Below the pieces are notes generated by a model. That model was not told the DNA's origin. It worked only from the letters and a program-made list of their open reading frames with translations, and searched no databases. From Cinchona pubescens (Eukaryota; Streptophyta; Magnoliopsida; Gentianales; Rubiaceae), in assembly GCA_025175665.1 (NCBI GenBank), contig JANKKI010000051.1, forward strand, positions 5,316,001 to 5,380,000: 64,000 nt of DNA, given 5' to 3'. Position numbers and translations under genes: made by a program. Position 1 is the first letter of the stretch, and each line of letters starts with the position of its first letter. This document shows positions 58,140 through 64,000 of this stretch, piece after piece.

Positions 58140-59345
58140 CTAAACGATTATGCCATAAGGAAAAGATTCAACAACATACACAAAAACAATATTATTATTA
58201 GTACTTAGTTTAATCATCCCATTACATGAGTAACCTTTTCTACAAAGGTTTTTAGTTTGGATCAACTTTTCGGCCTCTATAACAACCTTTACACTTTTCT
58301 TACATAATAAAGTTGCAGATACAAGATTTTTCTTCAATTCGGGAACAAATAGTACATTAAAGGTGGCTAGAGTAAGTTTCTTCCCGGATGTAAATTGTAA
58401 ATCTACAACTCCTTTGCCTAAGACTTTTGCCTTGGCATTATTTCCCATAATAACATGTTGATCCTCCTTGGAGTCTTCAAACTCCTTGAATTGGGACTTG
58501 TCATTGCATATGTGAATGGTTGCACAGGAATCATGCCACCAATCAAATGATGTAGTTTTGGAAGCCATGCTTATGTCAGATATCATGCTAATGTGTAAAT
58601 TTGACACCATGGCCACTAATTCCTCCTCATCCTCTCCCACAATGTTTGCATGGTTAGGATTCTCCACTTTTTGCTTCTTGAGAATTCTGCATTCATACTT
58701 ATAGTGACCCTTTTTACCACAATGAAAACACTTTCTATTCTTTTTAACATCATTAGAAGTGCTAGCAAAATATGCAGCATTATTGGTGAAACTCATGTCA
58801 ACAAACTTTCTTTTACCATGTTTGTTTTTATTTTTTGCTCCATTCTCAACAACATTCACTTTGTTGTCACCGGTCACTAATGCACCTTTACCTTCACGAA
58901 TACAAGTTTCTTCCTCAATTCGAATGTGCAACAAGAGTTGATCAATAGTGATATTTTCATTAGAGTGGATGAGTTTCTTACGGTAATTAGCCCAAGTCGG
59001 AGGCAATTTTGAAATAATTGCAGCCACTTGCATTGCCTCAGAAACATCAATTTTGAGATCTTTGAGTTTGGACTTGAAATCATCTACTTGAGTGATAATT
59101 GATTTATTGTCTACCATAATAAATTCAAAATACTTTAAATAAACAAAATTGTTGATACCTTGTTTCTCATTGGTATATTTTGTCTCCAAAGCTCTCCAAA
59201 GTTCTACTGGATTTTCTATGACTTGGAAAAGATCATATAATCGGTTGGAGAGTGTGTCCATGATGTAGCCACGACATCTTACGCAATCTTCACCATATTT
59301 TTGATAAGAAGCCTTCTCAGCATCCATACTTTCTTCATTTGGCAC
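58140..59345 (-). CDS. Copia-C gag-protease frame, 401 codons open
   Basis: The longest open frame in the window. Residues 1-160: UBN2-type gag (CVRCRGYIMDTLSNRLYDLF, ELWRALETKYTNEKQGINNF, QVDDFKSKLKDLKIDVSEAM, AIISKLPPTWANYRKKLIHS). About residues 165-190: basic linker. About residues 208-222: zinc knuckle CFHCGKKGHYKYEC. About residues 268-285: WWHDSCATIHICND, the protease active site, where the usual DSGAT is DSCAT; loss of the glycine would probably impair catalysis. The true gag start is probably the ATG at 59520 (MENNDPITTIKVNNHEFKLD), out of frame with this stretch because of a stop and a shift near 59430. The end runs into integrase. Gag forms the particle and protease matures it. Confidence 0.85.
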   Translation of the reverse strand: MPNEESMDAEKASYQKYGEDCVRCRGYIMDTLSNRLYDLFQVIENPVELWRALETKYTNEKQGINNFVYLKYFEFIMVDNKSIITQVDDFKSKLKDLKIDVSEAMQVAAIISKLPPTWANYRKKLIHSNENITIDQLLLHIRIEEETCIREGKGALVTGDNKVNVVENGAKNKNKHGKRKFVDMSFTNNAAYFASTSNDVKKNRKCFHCGKKGHYKYECRILKKQKVENPNHANIVGEDEEELVAMVSNLHISMISDISMASKTTSFDWWHDSCATIHICNDKSQFKEFEDSKEDQHVIMGNNAKAKVLGKGVVDLQFTSGKKLTLATFNVLFVPELKKNLVSATLLCKKSVKVVIEAEKLIQTKNLCRKGYSCNGMIKLSTNNNIVFVYVVESFPYGIIV

Positions 59346-59550
59346 CTTAGGCTTTGGCTGATTTACACAGATCCAAAATGTAGAAAATACTTAACTCGGT
59401 TAGAAGTAGTTTGATCTTGTCCTTTCAACGAGTAAAGTTAAGACCATTTCCATCAAAATGGTCTAGTTTGAACTCGTGGTTATTCACTTTTATAGTAGTG
59501 ATAGGATCGTTGTTCTCCATGTCAACAAAGAAGAAATAACACTTTAAGAA

Positions 59551-60132
59551 TGTTGGGGGAAAATTTAAGACAAACACAAAAATTGAAAAACAACTTTGAA
59601 AGCTTTAGTGCGAGTGATCTCTATCCTTAAATTGTTACTTGCCCCCCCTATGAATGGTTGTTGAAAGGTTTCAGGCAAATACAACTTCTAGGAATCACTA
59701 AAGCCACACCAAGAACACTTATTCAACACTGCAAGTGTTCTTCCCTTGAGCACTCAAGAACAAGTATAAGACTAAAATAAGAAGAAAACTATAAAAATCT
59801 GATTTTTTTTGTGTGTATTTTATGCTTTTGATGGAGTTTCATATTTATAGACACATCAAACACTTCACCAAAGGTTTGTGTCTCAATTAATTGGCAACCC
59901 TAAGAAACTAAGTTACAACTCTTAAGATCAATGGACAAAACTTTTCAGCCATAACTCAAATGAAGAGGTGCTACCTTTTCATTTAAATTTGCACCAATTC
60001 ATCACAATAGGAGTTGTAAAATCAGTTTTTTTTTTTTTTAATCAAGTCTCATATTAGTTTTTATAAGCTATCATTGGAAAATACCAAAAGACACAATTTG
60101 AAACATGATGTTTCATGTATTTATTTCCAACA
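59551..60132 (-). repeat. 5' LTR of Copia-C
   Basis: Plus-strand reading starts TGTTGGGGGAAAATTTAAGA and ends TATTTCCAACA, matching the 3' LTR at 54449-55038. Promoter function would reside here in an active element; a TATA-like stretch was not assigned. Confidence 0.93.
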
Positions 60133-60254
60133 CTTTCTGCAATAATAGAATCATCTCATGTCATTCATATCCACAATACTATATCTAAAGGTTGTAAATT
60201 CTGTAGTGTGTCAAGCAAATTGTAGACGTATCATGCATCCTAATAAATGATTCT

Positions 60255-60401
60255 GACAAAAGTTGATGAAATTTTTGGTTAATCTCCAACATAGCTACAC
60301 GTCGAGTGAATGAAAAAGAGATGCTTTTGACAAGCGGATGAAATTTTTGGATAACCACCAGCATAGATATATGTGGATCGAATGTAAAAAGAAATTGTTT
60401 T
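60255..60401 (+). repeat. Two-unit tandem repeat of about 74 bp
   Basis: 60255-60328 and 60329-60401 both read gacaa..g.tgatgaaattttt, then ggttaatctccaacatag or ggataaccaccagcatag, and end gaaaaagagatgctttt or gtaaaaagaaattgtttt. Diverged copies. No coding frame. Confidence 0.75.
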
Positions 60402-60520
60402 AGTTTAAAAATCTATGTGTTATCTCGGTGATTTTTAAAGCCAAAATTGCTAGTTGGGCTATTTTGGTTTAGGTAAAAGAATGTATTAAATAATAGTGGT
60501 GAGAAAGAGAATATGTAATA

Positions 60521-61001
60521 CACCCTCCTTTTCAACATAGTTGTCACGTTTGGTTCCTACAAGTAGATTAAGAAAATTATTAAATTATATAAGAAAAAGT
60601 TTGAGGTGACTAAAATACCATTTTATATTAATATTCTTACTACATAATCTTCCATCCATTAATAGGGTAGTAAGAGTAGAAGTAGGTAAAACATCTTGTA
60701 TACTTTTTTGATGTCCAAATGCGATAGATATTTTGAAACAAAATGAATTGCTTAACACAACAATTATTTTGAAATGGATATATTAAAAAAAAATCAAAGA
60801 AGTATTAAATGATATTTTTTCAATTTTTACCTTTAGTGGCCATATTAATGAAGGGTGGTTTATGTAGATAAATGTGAATACAAAAGACATGTAATTTTGT
60901 CATTTTGAACTATATTCTTTTTGTAAAATTGATGAAATTTAATAGTTTTCTTAATCTATGTGTACCAACCCAATGTGGCAATTATTTTGAAATGGGAGGA
61001 G
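60521..61001. mobile_element. Stowaway-like MITE with TA target duplication
   Basis: TA flanks at 60519-60520 and 61002-61003. The left end CACCCTCCTTTTCAACATAG then TTGTCACGTTTGG, and the right end (reverse complement) CTCCTCCCATTTCAAAATAA then TTGCCAC, match the common 'CTCCCTCC...TTGTCAC' plant Stowaway/mariner terminus. An internal 'acaacaattattttgaaatgga' near 60755-60776 resembles the right end again, suggesting an internal duplication or a nested partial copy. Confidence 0.65.
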
Positions 61002-61003
61002 TA

Positions 61004-61933
61004 GAATTTATGAATAGGTGCTTGAATGTTGGAATCCTCAGTTCTCAGATAAAAATTGATACAACGTTAAAGTTGTAGTAAATAAAGAGTTGGTAGATGG
61101 AATAAATGTTTTGAAAGGTTAGCAATTTGAACCAAACCACCAAGAAATTTATTGTGTGTAATGTGATATGTGAGAAGGAGGTTCCGAAAATATAGGATGA
61201 AGTAATAAAAATGTATAGGATTAGCTAATATTTGAGAGAAAGGGAACGAAAAATACATAATCTTCGTGGAAAGCAAGATGTTGTTGATCTACAGATGAGG
61301 TTAGTTGTATATATTTTCTTTTTACCTATTGAAGCCTTTAGTATTTTTGTCATGATTGTTTTAGTTTGTGTTTTTTTGCTTGCTCCTACACTTGTATGAT
61401 GAGATTTAAAAAACATATAATGAAGAGCAGCTTTAAGAGTTTGAGCAACTTTAGGAACAGGTTCGAATTGTAATTTTGTTTGAAATGAAATATCAATTAA
61501 GGTACTTTTTGGGTAATAAGCATTGGTTACATTAAAATAACATCAAAATGTTGTTTTAGTTGGGAATTTGAAACCACGAGGATTGAGCCAAAAAAAATCG
61601 TTATTGTACATAAAGTATCGATAAAGACATTTTGATGAATACTAAATGTGACAGTTTAACTTGGTTGACAATTTCAATGGATTGGCGGATACTTAGTGAA
61701 CATTGTAGTAGAAAAAGCTAATTGGGTGAAAGAACTTAATAACCGGGGTATAATTTTAACATATTCAACCTGTTGGTACTTATGTAATTATAATAGTATC
61801 GGTTAAATATTAAAATGGCTATCATTAAATAAATTAACAAGAAATGTAATTGTGGTATGTACATTTAAACTTTGTTGACAAAAAGTTATTTTTGCATCAA
61901 GTAGGTGTACCCTATGGATACAAAAAAGAAAGG
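61004..61933. other. AT-rich DNA without gene
   Basis: Nothing recognised between the Stowaway-like MITE and the LTR that starts near 61934. Confidence 0.45.
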
Positions 61934-63535
61934 TGATAACTCTAATATATAGAGTTATTTTACCCTTGTTTCTTATGTAATTTTGACTATTTTAGTCCCA
62001 TTCTTTTGGTTTCGAATGCTTTTGGTTAGATTTTAAGTTTATTCTCTTTTATAAAAGACTTAGATGTATATTAGGACTTTTGGTAGAAATATGCACAAAC
62101 TTGGACATAATTGCTATATAATATGATAGATGCATCCAAATTTACAAGGGATGGTGTGTGTTTGCAGGTCATTTCAAAATTTGGAAGCTATTTGAAGAGT
62201 GGAAGAAGTTAGGGACTGTAATGCAATTAATCAGATTAGTTAAAGCTAGTAAACTACTTCAATACCGCAGTCCAGATATACAAAACCTTGAGGAGCAAAA
62301 TCGCAGTTTCCACCCTTTCAGATAGAGTGCACAAACCACAATCCAGCATACGTACATACAAATGTGTAAACTGGTTTCCAAGGTAGAACTAGAACACTTA
62401 GCTTAAACAGCGATTTCCAGATTTGTATAGGTAGAAAGAAGACCGTGGTTCTGAAGACAAAGTCAGCACTTTGACTTAGCTAAAAATTGTGAAATCACCC
62501 TAACACTAAACCTACTGACATATAGTAGTAGGTGTAGTTTAGCTTTAGTTGTGGATAGGGTTGACTAGTCTTGTCAAGAACCCTTTTTACTCTTCATCTT
62601 CAAACTCAATCTTAACTTAATCCTATTTGTAAAACTAAATCTTTTACTTTGATATCCATTTTATTCATCTTTACTTTAATTTTCTTGCATTTCTATTCTA
62701 ACCTAGTTTCATTAGTTTCATAGTCTTAGTGTAATCTTGCATTTAATCTTGTGTTTTCTTCATTTTCTGGGCATCAATTGGTAGTGTGTTAGCTTCTAAT
62801 ATCATTTCTTTAGCCTAAATCTTCATCTACAATTCTAGATCTTGCATTCTATTTCTTTCCCTAAATAGTAAAAATTATAGAACATTCATATGCATCTAGG
62901 TAGAGCCAGATCCATTTAGAGTAAATTCCTTCATATTCCAATCATTCTTGCAATCATTGCATAGTAGTATTTAAGGGCTTTATTAAGGTAGGGCTTAATA
63001 TAGTTCTCTATGTGGCATTTGATGTTTTGATTTCATAGTTTGTAGACTTTTATAAATCTTTTATTGTAGAGTAACTTAATTCCATTTAAGCTTGATTTGA
63101 CTATTTGCTAGTTTTAAATTACCATTTAGTGTAGATTTGCTTATCTAATTACTACCCTTAGTTAAGGTACATTTTAGTTAGTAAAGTATTTTAGTAGTAA
63201 TTTTTAAATCTAGATTTCAATACTTAATGTTCATCTTTAAGTGTTTAATTGTATTTAGCTCAGCTAAAATCTATATAGTTCGTAGCATGGCTTTTTATTC
63301 CTTTAAGAGTGTTAATTTAGTTGCTCTTGTTAGTTGATAGCTTACTTCTTGTTATTGTATTGATAGCAAGTAGGACCTCACTTTCTTTATTGTGTAGTCT
63401 AATTAGCGTAGCTAAAGGCCCCTTTAGACTAGTAATTACCCCTCAACCCTTGAGGGAACGGTACCTTCTCGCCTCTAGCCTGCAAACCTATCCTGTATAC
63501 TTGCAGGCGTGTGGGCATTGGTTAGACGTTGCTTA
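61934..63535 (+). repeat. 5' LTR of the last element
   Basis: Starts TGATAACTC..., close to the TGATAAGCTC start of the insertion at 38773. Near the end (63440-63520) 'ttgagggaacggtaccttct', 'gcaaacctatc' and 'ctgtatacttgcaggcgtgt' repeat the block order seen at 39945-40025 and 49515-49600. Exact right border uncertain. Confidence 0.5.
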
Positions 63536-63779
63536 GGAATAATTTAGCTTGTTTTGTTTGATATTCATGATTTAACCAACCCCTAGGTATAACACGAATA
63601 GAAAGGTAAGAATATTGATTTGAACGAGAAATTTGTATTGGAGGAAGATTACTTTTCAAGAAATAGCGAGGCAAGTAGAGTTGGAGAGTGTGATACTTTA
63701 TTAGAGGATTATAACTATGAAAAGGAAATAATGTTGAGCATGACATTTGAAAATGAAGAGTAAGGAGATGAATTTTAGA

Positions 63780-64000
63780 ACAATTATGCAAGGAGCAAAG
63801 GATTCAGGGCAAGCCATCAAACTATGAGCAAGTTCACTATGTCAACCAGTCTTCCCAACTAAGACCTCAAAACAATCCCTTTTCAATCACTTACAACCCC
63901 GAGTGGCGCAATCATCTTCCAAACATTTTTTGGAGCGGAAACCAATCCCAACAAAACCTCATCACAGTCAAGCATAATATCCTTCTCCATGGACACATTT
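63780..64000 (+). pseudogene. Gag fragment, cut by the window end
   Basis: From 63823 the plus strand reads YEQVHYVNQSSQLRPQNNPF then SITYNPEWRNHLPNIFWSGN and QSQQN. The NPF-S-TYNPEWRNHPN-type string is a known conserved segment after the knuckle of Athila/TR-GAG-like plant gag proteins. Upstream frames are broken. It would be followed by more gag beyond the window. Confidence 0.7.

Larger units (their letters stand above)
54449..60132 (-). mobile_element. Copia-C: Ty1/Copia element with two LTRs
   Basis: A 5.7-kb minus-strand element flanked by CTTTT (54444-54448) and CTTTC (60133-60137), a 5-bp duplication with one mismatch. Order from high to low coordinates: 5' LTR, gag, protease, integrase, RT, RNase H, purine tract, 3' LTR. 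LTRs are TGTTGG...CCAACA inverted-end type. Best preserved Copia element here: gag-protease is open for 401 codons and integrase for 207. It still has a stop near the gag start, a frame change in RT and other damage, so it is not autonomous. No tRNA-type PBS is evident right after the 5' LTR (TTCTTAAAGTG follows the CA end). Confidence 0.92.
61934..64000 (+). mobile_element. 5' part of an LTR retrotransposon running off the window
   Basis: LTR start TGATAACTCTAATATATAGA near 61934, LTR end block near 63440-63535, then a leader and a gag fragment to the last base. The gag text points to the group of plant Ty3-type or non-autonomous gag-only (TR-GAG/Athila-like) elements. Only one LTR is visible. 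Confidence 0.6.

Noticed and set aside
1..64000. tRNA, rRNA or CRISPR loci
   Set aside because: No cloverleaf with A/B boxes, rRNA core or regular spacer array was seen on either strand by eye.

Overview
This window is nuclear DNA of a flowering plant, most likely a eudicot. It is AT-rich, has no intact host gene that I can recognise, and is built almost entirely of nested, mostly decayed transposable elements. The species cannot be named from the sequence. The evidence for a plant is the plant-type Copia (including Sirevirus), Ty3/Tat and L1-type elements, many MITEs, and the remains of a plant cytosolic serine hydroxymethyltransferase (SHMT) gene with its introns.

Layout. 1-3.5 kb: unassigned AT-rich DNA and one MITE. 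3.5-12.3 kb: a probable solo LTR of a Ty3 chromovirus, split by a near full-length minus-strand L1-type LINE (4534-10429, 16-bp target duplication, poly(A) tail, ORF1 and ORF2 with a C-terminal RNase H). 13.0-15.1 kb: a hAT-type MITE and a second MITE. 15.9-20.4 kb: a 5'-truncated minus-strand Copia element (Copia-A). 21.0-22.7 kb: a long fold-back MITE and a hAT MITE with an 8-bp target duplication. 23.5-33.26 kb: a minus-strand Sirevirus-type Copia element with both LTRs, an initiator-Met PBS, gag-pol, an extra ORF between pol and the 3' LTR, and a hAT MITE inside gag. 33.8-47.2 kb: a plus-strand Ty3 element of Tat type with two RNase H domains and an antisense reading frame downstream of integrase. 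It is interrupted by a Sirevirus-type solo LTR and by a second LTR-like insertion in protease. 47.2-49.66 kb: LTR-like DNA. 49.66-53.8 kb: the 3' half of an SHMT pseudogene with a tandemly duplicated exon, whose last intron holds a Mutator-like element (9-bp TSD) and a second copy of the CCGG-rich hAT MITE. 54.45-60.13 kb: a Copia element (Copia-C) with two LTRs and a 401-codon open gag-protease frame. 60.1-61.9 kb: a tandem repeat and a Stowaway-like MITE. 61.93 kb to the end: the 5' LTR and start of a further retrotransposon whose gag fragment runs off the window.

The genes do not form a host pathway. They are the gag, protease, integrase, reverse transcriptase and RNase H modules of separate elements, nearly all broken by stops and frameshifts. 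Nesting gives a relative order: the chromovirus-like LTR is older than the LINE; the Tat element is older than the two LTRs inserted in it; the Sirevirus is older than the MITE in its gag; the SHMT gene was present before the MULE and hAT insertions in its intron. I did not find a clearly undescribed system. The best candidates for follow-up are the antisense frame of the Tat element, the extra ORF of the Sirevirus, the MULE that may carry captured exons, and the SHMT exon duplication in which each copy has lost the opposite splice site.
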